Positions 10,650 through 22,149 of a stretch of DNA of 64,000 nucleotides are shown here, piece by piece. The first letter of the stretch is position 1; each line of letters starts with the position of its first letter. Made by a program: the position numbers and the translations under genes. The notes beneath the pieces were generated by a model. It saw only the letters and a list, made by a program, of their open reading frames with translations, was not told where the DNA came from and did not search any database. The DNA is from Aquatica leii (taxonomy: Eukaryota; Arthropoda; Insecta; Coleoptera; Lampyridae): assembly GCA_035610365.1 (NCBI GenBank), contig CM069436.1, positions 37,021,117-37,085,116 on the forward strand, given 5' to 3'.

Positions 10650-13600
10650 CAAATTTATTTCTTAGCACATTATACTACACGACGGGGCTGTATGGGAACG
10701 TTTAATGGCTTATGCAAAAAGAATCATTGGGTGTTAAAATAATAAACACGATTAATAATTTTTGTTGCTTTATCGCAACACTGATGGAATTTCTCAAAAA
10801 CGACACAGAAACAATTTGTGATTGCTTAACAAAGAGCCATTATTTTTGTCGTTGTTTGTACTTGATTTACTTAAGTTGTATTATAATGAACCCAAAACAA
10901 AATCAAATTATATAAAAACACATAATGTATGTTTTATCAACAAACTGTTATGGAATTATAAAGAAAAACTATTGAAAACTACTAAACAAAAATATTTTTA
11001 ATTTGGGTTGTAAAGATTCGAGAAAATCAGCGAGTATTAAAACTAATACTGTCGAAATTTTATACACGATTAACTATTTTTTATAACGTTTTTTTTGTGA
11101 CTTTATTTAAGCACTTTTTTATATTTAAGTATAATCAATAAAAATAAATTAATAAAAAAAATTCATATTTATTGCTACGTAGTAAAAAAACTTTGGATAT
11201 AATCCTCACATTTTATAATCTCATCTAAACGTAACAATAAATGATATTTAGTAAACCTACACTATTTATTTGAAGACAATCAACTATTGTATAAAAACGC
11301 AGAAGTTAATATTATTATTACAATAGGTTTTGTAAAAAATGAAGAAATAAACGTACAACACAAACACCAAAAGAATAATATTTGCTCTACGCGGAGCAAT
11401 CTAAATATTAATTAACAAACAAACTAAGTAGTGTTTAATTGTGGCCATTGTGCTAAAGTACAAACTAAGAAACAAAAGCACAACGCAAGTACTAATTTAA
11501 AACAAAAATACGTACTTAAATAAAAATATATATGTATATAAAATCAAAATATTATCCAACAAACAATATTATTACTGTAATTGAAATATCCGTTCGTTAA
11601 TACAACAATAAATAAATAACATTTAATAATAAACAAATGTGGCAAATATGTAGCAACTGGCTTTTTGTGGCTGAATTGTATTCTTGAAGTCGTCGGGAAA
11701 ATAATTGGAATGGCTTCAGTGGTATCGACCTGGCGAGAAACTGTCTAAAATGTATTTTCTATTTATCAAAGTTTAATTTTACCTACATTATAAAAACTAT
11801 ACCAAAATGATTTGTTTAACCTTGTTTTATTCAACTTACAGATTTAACTAAAAATTGTTAAACACTACTTTTTAAAATTATCTGAAAATATTTTTAAAAA
11901 AATTGCACATCAACATTTATTTAAGAAACAAATAAAACGACATATGTGGTAATTAAATACCTTTGTTTATATTAGTTGTATAATTTATCTTCTAAAACTA
12001 AAAATAAAAATTTTTTTAATTTAAATTATTGATTAAAAAACGTTTTGCACGTACATAAAATACAAAATATAAATAAAATTATGGTTAAATAAAACTAATT
12101 TCGCGTAATCTGTTAAGTTTATTTAAGATCTACTTAAAACTGAATGAAATAGATTTTCAGCAAAATCGTATAAGCGGGTTTTAGAACATCCAGCCTTAAT
12201 TCAGTATTAATTTATTACGTTCTAAATAAAAGAAGTTGTAGAGTCTTATCTAATAAATCAAGAGCTTAATAGCAATAATTTGTTTCTTTTGGACAAATAA
12301 AAAGTCAACTTAATATTGGCTTAATTAGAAACTACATTATGTTTTTTTTTAGATATTAAGTTTTTAATGTCACTATTTACATAACTTGTCGTTCTATTAT
12401 ATTATTTTATTAATAAATTGTAAAAAAATTAAACTTTTGTTAAATAAATTTTTAAAAATAGTATTTTGTAATCTCATTCTCAACCTAATAATATCTTCAG
12501 TTTATTAATTATATTTTTGTATTCAGTATATATTCGTGTTTATTTAATTCGTTTAAATAATACAAACTACGTTTTTCCGTTTTACTATATTATGTAAACA
12601 AATAATTTTGCACTAGACAGCATTCTTAAATTGTCATATTAAAACGTTTTTAGTTAAATAAGTAATAGAATTAACGAATTCTTTAAATTTCGAGTACATT
12701 AAGGTATTTGAGAAGTAACTTATTATTCTATTGTCAAAAGCAGTATATAAGACACGTTGGATATGATGACAACGGCTATGTAAATGACATTTACGTGGGG
12801 TTAAGACTAGCTAAACGGTTCGTATTATATTGAAATTACAACTCTGCCATATATCATTTTCACAAAACGAAGGAATTATGCAATGTTTTATTCTAAACTC
12901 TACTAATGGTTAGGTTTGGTGACACTTAATACTCATATAACGTACATAAAATAAACCAAGATAAATGAAATCGTTGCGTTTTAAGTACAAATCTGCTGTA
13001 ATTTTTGTTATAGTATTATATTAGCATTATAGTAGTATATACATATACATTTATTTTAAAAACTTTTATTTAAGTTTAATTAATAATTGCAACAATTGTT
13101 TTAATTATTAAATTAGAAAAAAAATTGCAAACAAACAAAAACTAGAAAATCTAAAAGCATATTAGTGAATATTATGAAACTATTTTAATTAAAAGAAATT
13201 AACAAAATTAATGGGTCAGATCAATTAAAAATTAAATTAAACTACACGACTATCTTTAATTTAAATTTGTACAAAAAATAACTGTTAGTTACAAGTGTGC
13301 ATAACTAGTTTATAAATTAAAAATTATTTTTTTTATTACTGTTGTATAGGCTTTTATTATTACGTATGATGATAAATGTAAAGTTGCACTTTTTTAAATG
13401 CAGCTAGCTAGAAAATTTATTTAATGCTATTTTAAAAACTTACATTGTTCATTAAACAAATTAATTTGATTTTATAAATCTAAGTTATTTGAAGTTCGCA
13501 CTTAACTAAATGTGAATTTAAACTAAATTAAATGTATTTTAGATATTTAAAGTATTAACGTTTTTAAACAATTTTAGTAAGTTTAGCAAAAAACAGGTAA

Positions 13601-14730
13601 AAAAGTTTTAATAATTCTAGTAGTTCAAAAATTATATATAAATCACGCTTGAGAAGATTATTATAACCTGCCGGACCTATATCCCTTAACGCTTCGCGTT
13701 TTGCATTGCGTTTGTATATAATATACAATTTTCATTTAACCACAGCTTTTTACTAATTTGACTAATATAACATATACCTCAATGTTCTAAAATTACAAAA
13801 AAAAATCGAACCATAGTAATTTAACAACTTTTAGTTGAAGTTTGCTGTTAATGAAATATTCCTCAAAGTAGATTTAAATATAAAAAATGTTTTTTTATGC
13901 ATAATAGTTAATGCAGTAATTGTTTACAAAAAAAAACAATTAAATAGAGTCAGTTAATAAATGAAAACAATGCAATTACAATAAACATATAATTCTTCAA
14001 ACCGGATTAGATTACTCTACAATTAACAATTATTAAAAAAAAATTTAATCGGCTACATTGGACTAGAAAAAGCATCAAAACAATAAAACGATTTAATATA
14101 CGTACTTTTAATACCGCAATACTTCTATGGTCGACTGGAATCGTCCGCAAGTCGGCTTCAAGTTTTTAAAGTAAGTGACACAATCACTCATAATGCTAAG
14201 CGGTATTACAATTCTAAATCGATAACATGACGCAAGTAAAAAACGTCTAACCAACTTTTAAAAATTTATAAATACTAATTATGACAATTTTACAGCTAAT
14301 GTTGAATTAGACAAATTATTAATAATTACATAAAACAACATACAAACTAGCGATTCTTACACTAAAATCCGTGTAAAAATAAACAAATTCTTATACGAAT
14401 TTTAGTAACGTATTTTTTTGAAAGTTGGTCTCTGCATTGTAAGTTGACGTTATATCAAACAGAAATCAAAATTATTAAAACTTAACAATTAAAATTCAAA
14501 TTTTAATGCAAAGATAAAAAAAAAGAGCTATTAAGTCAAAGTTATTTACTTATAAAGGTATAAAGAGATAATTTTGTATGAGATTTTAGGTTAACACATA
14601 AATTTCAATGTCAAAGTGTAAGTGTTGCCAATTCAATAAAATATAAAAGTTTCCCAATGTTGTTTTAAAATTAAAATTATACGAAAAATATTAAATATTG
14701 TATCGAAGTAGAGAAAATAATATAAAGCAC
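10650..14730. other. AT-rich intronic sequence with no recognisable gene
   Basis: Very AT-rich throughout. I found no transposon protein motif, RNA gene or exon-like frame. Confidence 0.5.
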
Positions 14731-14737
14731 ACGTCAT

Positions 14738-14819
14738 AGAATACGTTTCAATCACTCGACCGCTTCATAAAGTCGCTCGTGTATGAAACCCGGTCTTGTG
14801 ATTGAAGCGCGTTTATTCT
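14738..14819. repeat. Imperfect inverted repeat of about 80 bp
   Basis: TTTCAATCAC near 14746 pairs with GTGATTGAAG at 14798, with AGAATA / TTATTCT outside and GACCG / CGGTC inside. The stem is interrupted by mismatches. Confidence 0.5.
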
Positions 14820-15211
14820 GTAATGATATAATATAATAACTATGATTCGGAAACGTTTTAAAATTCTGCTTTGCGATTGTTGCACGTGCTAATCATTTAA
14901 AATACATTATCAAATTTACTGGCGATACCAATTCATTAGCAAGCAATGATTGTGTTGTTACAAGTTTAAGGTCTTACGAACCTTGCACGGCCAACTCAGA
15001 CAGTCGGAGATAGGGGAGGTTTAAGTGAATAACAATTAAGAGCGACAGATCATTTATAATTAACACTTCTGCCTCGATCAAGACAGACGGTCCAAACTTG
15101 TAACGAATTTTTAGGTTCGTAATTTTTCTTACTCTGATGTTCGGGTAACCACAATAAAAGAGAAAAGTATGTTACCATAAAAGAAAGATTAACAGGTATA
15201 AAAACTTTAAT

Positions 15212-15699
15212 TTAGTAACGTAGATGATTAACAAGAGTATATCTAATTCTCAGTGCATAAATGCCAGCAGTATCGGCAACACACAATACAAAAGTTGAAT
15301 CGAAGTAAATAGTGAAGAAAATTTCGTAGTAAATATTGTTTGTACACAGAATGCGATACAAAATAATTAATGAAACTACCTTAATGGTATTAAAACAATG
15401 ATCGTAATTACGGAAATTAACATTGGCCAAAGTTTCGTGAGTGACTTTTCTGACAGCGATAAAATAATTAAATAAACTTACCCACAATCCAGCACTTACT
15501 TGATCGAAGAAAACGTTTTCCCCAGTAAGTGAGCCTGGAATAAATTTGAGTAGCAAATCGTGTCAGCACAATGACATACGAAATCAAGATCTACAAAATT
15601 GTTAATTACTGCTAAAAGAAAGTACACATAACATAACCCGATTATCGAATGCTGTTGTACACATTCAACGAAAGTTGGTTTCGCAGGTGTTTGCCGCAT
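15212..15699 (-). other. Unresolved open segment on the minus strand
   Basis: Two overlapping minus-strand frames (15556-15212, 114 codons; 15699-15496, 67 codons) are long for this base composition. I recognise no domain. Around 15520-15480 the minus strand has an AG preceded by ATTTATTCC, then 35 nt, then CAA|GTAAGT, with a second GTAAGT 20 nt on. This could be a small exon of a nested or antisense transcript, or leftover sequence from the 5' end of the BEL/Pao element that starts just to the right. No function is proposed. Confidence 0.25.
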
Positions 15700-16074
15700 A
15701 AGTAGGATTTCGAAGAAAAGTTCTTGTCTTCGGTTTTTTTAGTTTTAAACGTAGGCCTTATAGAGTTATACTCGTCCCATAAAGGTATTTATTAATATTA
15801 ATCTTGCATTATTCTTTATTAAATAGAAACATGTGACCAAAGCAGAACGGCTTGTGACGAATACGTTATTTTAAAAACGTAATAAAGTTATAATTTGATT
15901 TCCATTACAGAGAATGTTATTCGATAACTTTCTTTAAGCGAAACAGTTCATTTTATGCAGTTTTCAGCTTAACGACTTCGTCGTAAAATGACAGTCACAT
16001 AAAAAAGAGAGGGTCGGAATCTAATTTCTATTCAATATACAGGGTATTACGTTATAAAAATTTTGCACGTAACA

Positions 16075-16900
16075 GTGTTTCAATTGCAAGTGCTAAAAAT
16101 ACCACGCGTGATAAAAGAAATACAGTTAAATTACCTACTATTGAGTTGCCAAAATGGAACGCACAGTAAACAGGGTGGCTTGAGTTTTGCAATGATTTTA
16201 ATAATTTCATTGATCATTCTGACGAACTTAGTACAGTTTAAAAATTGTACTTATTGAGGTCTTCCCTTGAAGGTGATGCAGATCAAATTATTGGCTCAGT
16301 GAAGGATTTTGCTTATAATCGTGGAATTGTTTGGAATTTAGTTTGTGATCAAAAATAATCGTTTACTAGTAACAAATCATTCACAATCTTTATATAATTT
16401 ACCAAATGTATTAAAAGAAACTCCTTTTTAATTACGAGTATGGATCGATAGTGTCACTCAACATTTACGAACTTAAAAATTTAAACGACATTTAAGTATT
16501 GGGATTTTATATTTGTTTACATTGTTACGAGTAAATTTACTTTAATTACTGTTTGAGAATGGGAATCCAAAACCTTTGAAACGGAACTTCAAACATTAGA
16601 AGGTTTAAAACAATTTTTTTAAGTTAAATGAAACATGTTAGATACGTTTAATTCTAAAAAATTCAATTTAGTACATAAACAAAAATATCACAAAAATGTA
16701 AGGCAAAATCTTAGTATAGTTTAAATTCATTTTATTCTATTAATTTACTTTGTTATTATTGCAAGGGTTTGCATACCATTTATAAATGCAACAATTTCAT
16801 TTCTGTTGCTATTAATGATCTTATTGAAAAATCTCAAATATTTAAATTATGTCAGAATTATTTAAAACCGGAACTCAATACATTTTAATGTAACCCAACA
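16075..16900 (+). pseudogene. BEL/Pao gag remnant
   Basis: In shifting frames the sequence reads 'KLPTIELPKWNA' (about 16118-16160), 'LEFCNDFNNFIDH' and 'YLLRSSLEGDADQIIGSVKDFAYN' (about 16250-16320), then 'REWESKTFETELQTLEG'-like text near 16555-16610. This matches the DUF1759 capsid-like region of BEL/Pao gag. Around 16760-16890 a degraded 'KGLHTIYKCNNF' and 'KLCQN' region corresponds to the Cys/His knuckles. Numerous stops show it is dead. Gag would form the retroelement particle. Confidence 0.75.
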
Positions 16901-16939
16901 AAAGTATGTTATAGTAAGCACAATACAGTCTTACACTAA

Positions 16940-17500
16940 AACCAAAAAACATCTATTTCTGCAAGCACTTTGAGTAACTCAGATGCACTATGTTTAACCG
17001 AGATCGCGTTAACTAATACATATCAATTTAATCCGGTTGTATTGCAAACTGCGTTAATTAATATTTTCAATACTTATAAAAAAATTCATGTCTGTCGAGC
17101 ACTTTTAGATTCTGGCTCAGAAAATAACTTCATTTCTAAACCAATTGTCAACAAATCTAATTTATATACAAAATATGTTAATGTAAATGTTAGTGGCGTT
17201 AAAAATTCAATTATGCTCGTACAAGACAAATGCATTAGATTTATTCAATAAAAAAAATCTATTGTTTAGTTGTTCTATATATTAGTGGTTTACTACCTCA
17301 ATCAACGGTAGACAAGTCAATTTGGAAAATACCTGATAATATTTCTTTAACTAAATCTAGCGTTTATCACCCTGCTTAGATTTGTGTTTTTTTGCATGCT
17401 GATATTTTTTAGAATTTGATTTAGGTTGGTCAAATCAGTTTTTTCCATATGGACCGGTTTTTCAGAAAACTGTTTTAGGTTGGATATTTTCTCTACCTGT
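16940..17500 (+). pseudogene. BEL/Pao aspartic protease (DUF1758-type) remnant
   Basis: The 93-codon frame 16970-17251 contains 'VVLQTALINIFN' and the protease active-site motif 'CRALLDSGSENNFIS', with the catalytic Asp in D-S-G. Downstream, other frames give 'LPQSTVDKSIWKIPDN', 'LHADIF' and, near 17470, 'VLGWIFS', the usual end of the BEL/Pao protease (LLIGADIF ... T-x-LGWILSG). The chain then runs into the piggyBac inserted at 17556. Confidence 0.85.
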
Positions 17501-17555
17501 AGAAGTTGTTTTCTTTAACAATATTCAATCCAATTTCAAAAAATATATTGACAAA

Positions 17556-19952
17556 CCCTTTCAGGACAGGTGCATTTTCACTTGTTTGGTGTGTGGACGG
17601 CAGTTTTTTGCATGCCGGATGAACGGGTGTCATATATATCGGCCACCTAGTATTTAGCACAAAATAAAAAGATTTTTTGATGAAAATGAAATAGAAATTT
17701 ATTGAAGTCAACGAAAATTAACAGATATTGCATATCGATGCCCAAAAATAACAACTCGAGCTAATATTGCATCAAAGCTAAGTACTAATTATTTGAAAAT
17801 ACTCAAAATATCACTTTAGTGTAAAATTCTTGAAAACATGGAAACACGCATAAACCTACGTTACATTCTTTGCACGCGTATTTGGAAGTGCTTCTCTTCT
17901 TTAGTCGTAGTTTTGTTTAGGAACAGAGAGTGCACCTTCTTGAAGCGTTTTTGAACTTCTCAGTCGCAGGTACAAGGGATGGAAAGTGCCTTTCAGTCAA
18001 TCTTAAAGTTGTTGCAGCATACATAGGTTTGGGTTTATACACATGTCCGTATCTGAAATAGATATACCATTATCAAATTATGTACAATAGGTATCAAAAA
18101 AACACAAACCTTTCCAAAAGTTGACGTATAAGGTTCATTTGAAACTTCGCAAGTAGATATTTCATAGAACGTTTTGTAGAGAACATACCATATGCATTCA
18201 GTACACAGATATCCAGGGTTGCACAAACAATTTCTTATACCCTTTGATAGATTTACGCAGGCTGTCGATGCTACTCATCATCATGTCCGATCGATCCACG
18301 GCACCCATTTTCTCATTATAGTCAACTATACACACTGGTTTCTTGGCACTCTCGTTTGTTGCACGGTCGATCTTGTCCAAAGTTACAATTTTGTTTTCGT
18401 GCATAGTGGTGATCATCGTGACATCCCTTCTATCTTTCCATTTTGTCACTAAACAAATATCTGAGCTTCTCAAAGCAGTTTCTCCTTTTTTGAGTTTTCT
18501 TTCAAATTTGGGCATATGGAGCCTATTAGACCTAACGGTCCCACACAAATTGGTCATTACTTCAAATAAATAGTCTGACAGTATTGGACTACTATAAAAG
18601 TTGTCAGTGTATAGCAAATGCCCTTTATTAGATACGGCTCTATAAGCATAGCCATAATACTCCCCGAAGCTCCCAGGCCAGTTATATTTTTTTGTTCAAC
18701 GTAGGTGTCTGCCAATATACACAATGAAATCCAACACATTACCACTCTCACAATTACATAGAACATACAGCTTTATGCCGATACGATGACGTTTGGTCTT
18801 TATGTACTGTTTGAACCTGAGTCTACCCTTGAACAGCACCATCACCAAATTTTAAAATGGATAGCACTCTGATTTAAATCATTGCTTGATTTCTTCTAGT
18901 ACACACTGGATCTTATGCAGACAGTTATTAGCTTCTGCCTCCTCATTATTTGCAAAATGAAGATTTCTGAGGATTTGTAAATATCTGTATCTTCCCATGT
19001 ACTTACTAAAAGTTGGGGTGTATAGTAATGGATTTACAGACCAATTTTCTTTTATTTCTAATTTATTATTTCTGGACATTAGCATAGTCAATGCAATGAA
19101 AGTAAACAATTCTTCGTCTAATAATTGATTTCATTTCTTCTCATTTTGTTGTATTGCATGTCGGTTAGTTTCTACTACTATATACCAAAAAATATTTTGA
19201 GTGAAAAAATCTAAGAAAAATTCAATCTCCAGTGAATCTTCAGTCAGATGTTCGTTATTCACTCCACTATTACTGTCATCAAATGCATGTATTTTTGGCA
19301 CAAAGTTGTGTTTGGTCCATGTAATAATTAGGTTTTTATAGTCTGTTACGTCGGCGTCAAGATTATCGTCGTTAATGTCAACATCTGGCATTGGCACATC
19401 TCTGTCTTCGAAGCTTATTTCATATACCTCACTTTCGTCACTTTCCTGATGGCCTATGTCATTTTCACTTGGTAGATATTCGCTCCCGCTATGAATAAAC
19501 GGCTTCTCATCACTATCAAAGCCGATTATATCATTGTTTTTAAGCAAATCATTGATATGGCGAACCTCACGTGTATCCAATCCGCAATAACTATTGTTAA
19601 AATCATTCTCCGCCCTAGCACGTTCTTTTGAAGGCTCTGGCTGTTTCTCTGTCGACGTTTTAAACGATACTAGCCACTAGTTATGCTGGCTACTCACTGA
19701 CCGTGTCACGTCGACGACTGTCGTGTATATCCGCCGTCGGCAGATATTTCGGTCGTTCGTCGGTATAGCACGGATTATATCCGACCGATATTTCGGTCAG
19801 TCGTACGTGCGGCAAATCGATTTTTTAAATTTGTCTAAAATATATGACATTGGTCCATGGAGCATGAATAACTCGTTGTCACATATATCGGTCAGCCGTC
19901 TGTGTGCCAAATTTCTATGTGGCAGATATATCGGTCATCCGTACTGAAAGGG
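17556..19952 (-). mobile_element. piggyBac element 3, complete but decayed, inserted in BEL/Pao
   Basis: The left end is CCCTTTCAGGACAG (17556) and the right end, reversed, is CCCTTTCAGTACGG (19952): 12 of 14 identical, the CCCTTT... type of piggyBac end. A TTAA follows at 19953-19956; the expected left TTAA reads CAAA (17552-17555), apparently mutated. BEL/Pao frames resume on both sides ('SNFKKYID' before, 'WSDDEQRREIFVVSIPLRD' after, frame-corrected by eye), which confirms a clean insertion. Near the right end, four or five copies of a TATWTCGGTCA-type motif (19729-19940) are subterminal repeats; one copy is near the left end (about 17634). Confidence 0.85.
18035..19580 (-). pseudogene. 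piggyBac transposase, lightly broken
   Basis: Reading down the minus strand: an acidic N-terminal region (19580-19131, 149 codons, rich in Asp/Glu); the helical 'NPLLYTPTFSKYMGRYRYLQILRNLHFANN' segment (19109-18879); a piece with 'TDTYVEQKNITGPGSF'-like text (18720-18660); and the best frame, 18617-18198 (139 codons). That frame holds 'LYTDNFYSSPILSDYLFE' (catalytic Asp), 'LCGTVRSNRLHMP', 'KWKDRRDVTMITTMH' (Asp) and 'VDYNEKMGAVDRSDMM' (Asp). The C-terminal helix continues out of frame to about 18060. Only a few frameshifts and stops separate it from an intact protein, so it is younger than the other piggyBac copies, but it cannot encode a functional transposase as it stands. Confidence 0.9.
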
Positions 19953-19956
19953 TTAA

Positions 19957-21010
19957 CAACAGTTAACTCAATTTTAAGAATTTAAAAATTCCTTTAATTA
20001 AAACCATGGTCAGACGATGAGCAGAGACGTGAGATATTTGTGGTTTCTATTCCATTAAGAGATTCTACTGACAAACTAATTAAAGAGAAGAGAGAGGGGA
20101 AGAGTAAACTTTAAGGTAATGCTTTGTTAAAATAATGTACGCTCTATGTCAGAAGAAGAGTATAGAACACATGTCTAAAATCAAAGAACTAAATGTATTA
20201 TACATGTCAATATCATGGTTGCTTAAATGAGTGTAGTAGTACTACCAGACTTTGAGTTGTTTTTGATGATTTATTCCATTCTAGGTATTTAATAAATGAT
20301 TTACAATTGTGTGATCTAATTGTTCAGAGTACGTTTTTGACAATTTTCTATTGCAATTTTAGCTGACAGCAAAAATTTATTCTAGTAAAACCTGAGAAAC
20401 GATCATTTGGAGACCTGACCATTCAAAATCAATTACTGTTTATCAATTAAACACAGTAACTTATGGAAAAAAACAGTTTTTTTCTTGTCAATGCGATATG
20501 TGGCTTAATTGACAACAAAAAATGATTTATTAGTAGATTATTTACTAGCAGGCGCTGTTATGTCAGCAATTTTTGTAGATTTTTAAGCAGGGTACATATT
20601 TGCTTAAAAAATCGAGATTATATAAACCCCAAGTTCTTCCAGATTCTAGCGATTATAAAACCATATCTATTAGAGTAAATGAAAATTCTAAAACTAAAGG
20701 CTGCTCAAGAGGTTATTTTCTATTCTTTAATATTTAGGTTGACAATTTTCTTTCTCTAAACAATCGATCAATTTCATTGGCTATAAGCCAAATATTTGAT
20801 CTATTGTGTCTTTTGTTTGCAGCCAAAATAATCTCTCTCAAAACTGCATTGGGATCAATCACGATTTCCCAATATTCAAAAAAAGAAGTTTTGTTTTACT
20901 GATAACCTTTAAAATTACGTGAAAATTCCTAGACCATCAAAATCAATTGGTGTTCTTTCTATAGAAATTCACGGTTTTGCCGATGCCTCTGAAAAAAGCA
21001 TACGGTGTCT
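19957..21010 (+). pseudogene. BEL/Pao reverse transcriptase and RNase H remnant
   Basis: Downstream of the piggyBac the BEL/Pao polyprotein resumes: 'IFVVSIPLRDSTDKLIK' (about 20035-20085), 'TLRVVFDD' and 'LINDLQLCDLIVQ' (about 20248-20320), 'YQLNTVTYGKKQ' (about 20437-20475), and 'LVDYLLAGAVMSAIF' (about 20530-20575), a decayed form of the Y-V-D-D-L-L-x-G active site in which the second Asp is changed to Tyr. Further on come an 'AISQIFDLL' / 'AAKIISLKTALG' segment (about 20780-20850) and 'IEIHGFADASEKAYGVCIYL' (about 20965-21020), the RNase H start. Many stops; inactive. Confidence 0.85.
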
Positions 21011-21289
21011 GTATTTATTTATAATCTGTTAGTACACGTTAATTTATTATGTTTTAAACTGAAAGTATCACTCATAAAAACAGTTTCTATGCTACGTTTA
21101 GAATGAATGGCAGCTGTCTTGCTTACTAACTTAACACAAAGGGTAGTTTTATCTCTGAGAATCAGATCAATTAGTCCTGATTTGTTAGCCAAAAACAAGA
21201 ACATTTTACGAAAACAATTTTATTTTATTTAAATTTTTTTTAAAGTTACTGCAATAAAAGAGAGTTATAGCATATTGTTTTTGATTCTT

Positions 21290-21930
21290 ACTTAATTGTA
21301 AAGCTCCAAAGAATGACAAAACACTCCAATGTTTATGGCTCTCATTCTTATTGTAAATTTAATAAAATTTTTCAACGAGAGTTATGATCTCAAGATTCAC
21401 AATTATCTAAAACGCAAGTCAAAAATTTTACCCTTAATTCTTCGTGTACGTGGGCGTTGAGAAGGCTAAAAAACATCCATTTCTATTACATGGTAAACAT
21501 TATTTCTTAATCTTATTATTTTGATACAAACATCTGCCTTTGCTACATGCAGGTTTTTAGTTGTCTTCTATTAGAGATACTTGATGGCCTATTAGAGGCA
21601 GTAACATTGCTAAAAAGGTAGTAAACGCTTGCGTAACATCTTTTAGGTCACGACCTAAAAACACAATTTTTATTATGGGTTAGGATAGATCCTTTGCAAG
21701 AATAAATCTTTTATTTCTATTTGACACAAGTGGCGTAGACTATGCACAACTTTTTTTTTATAAAAAGTCACCGAGCTAGAGATCCTAAACCCGGTAAATG
21801 TTATCTACCAATATTCATTTGGTTTTTTACGAAAGCAGTTTACATTGAAATTGATTTATATTTTAGTACAAAAGCATTTTTTATTGCATTACGTCGTTTT
21901 GTTTCGCGAAAAGAAAAATAATGACAAATA
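21290..21930 (+). pseudogene. BEL/Pao integrase remnant
   Basis: Successive + strand frames give 'LRVRGR' (about 21442), 'HPFLLHGKHYF' (about 21474), 'HKHLPLLHAG' of the HHCC zinc domain (about 21530), 'RPKNTIFIMG' (about 21653), 'TSGVDYAQ' with the first catalytic Asp region (about 21727), and 'KAVYIEIDLYFSTKAFFIALRRFVSR' (about 21834-21910). The last is the BEL/Pao core signature T-K-A-V-H-L-E with A-L-R-R-F. The C-terminal part is missing or unrecognisable after 21930. Confidence 0.85.
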
Positions 21931-22149
21931 AAAAATTTTAAAAAATTGTTAAAATACTAGAGACCAACTATAACATAATACATGAAACACTTGCAATAAA
22001 AAATATTAATCGGAAGTTTATTCTACTTAACTTATCACACTTTCAGGGAGGCCGGTATGAAACGGATTAAGTTTTATTTCTATTATTTACTGTAGACGTT
22101 TATGTGAAAAATATCCTTTTAAGAGGGGGACTATGCTTTGTATTTCTAT

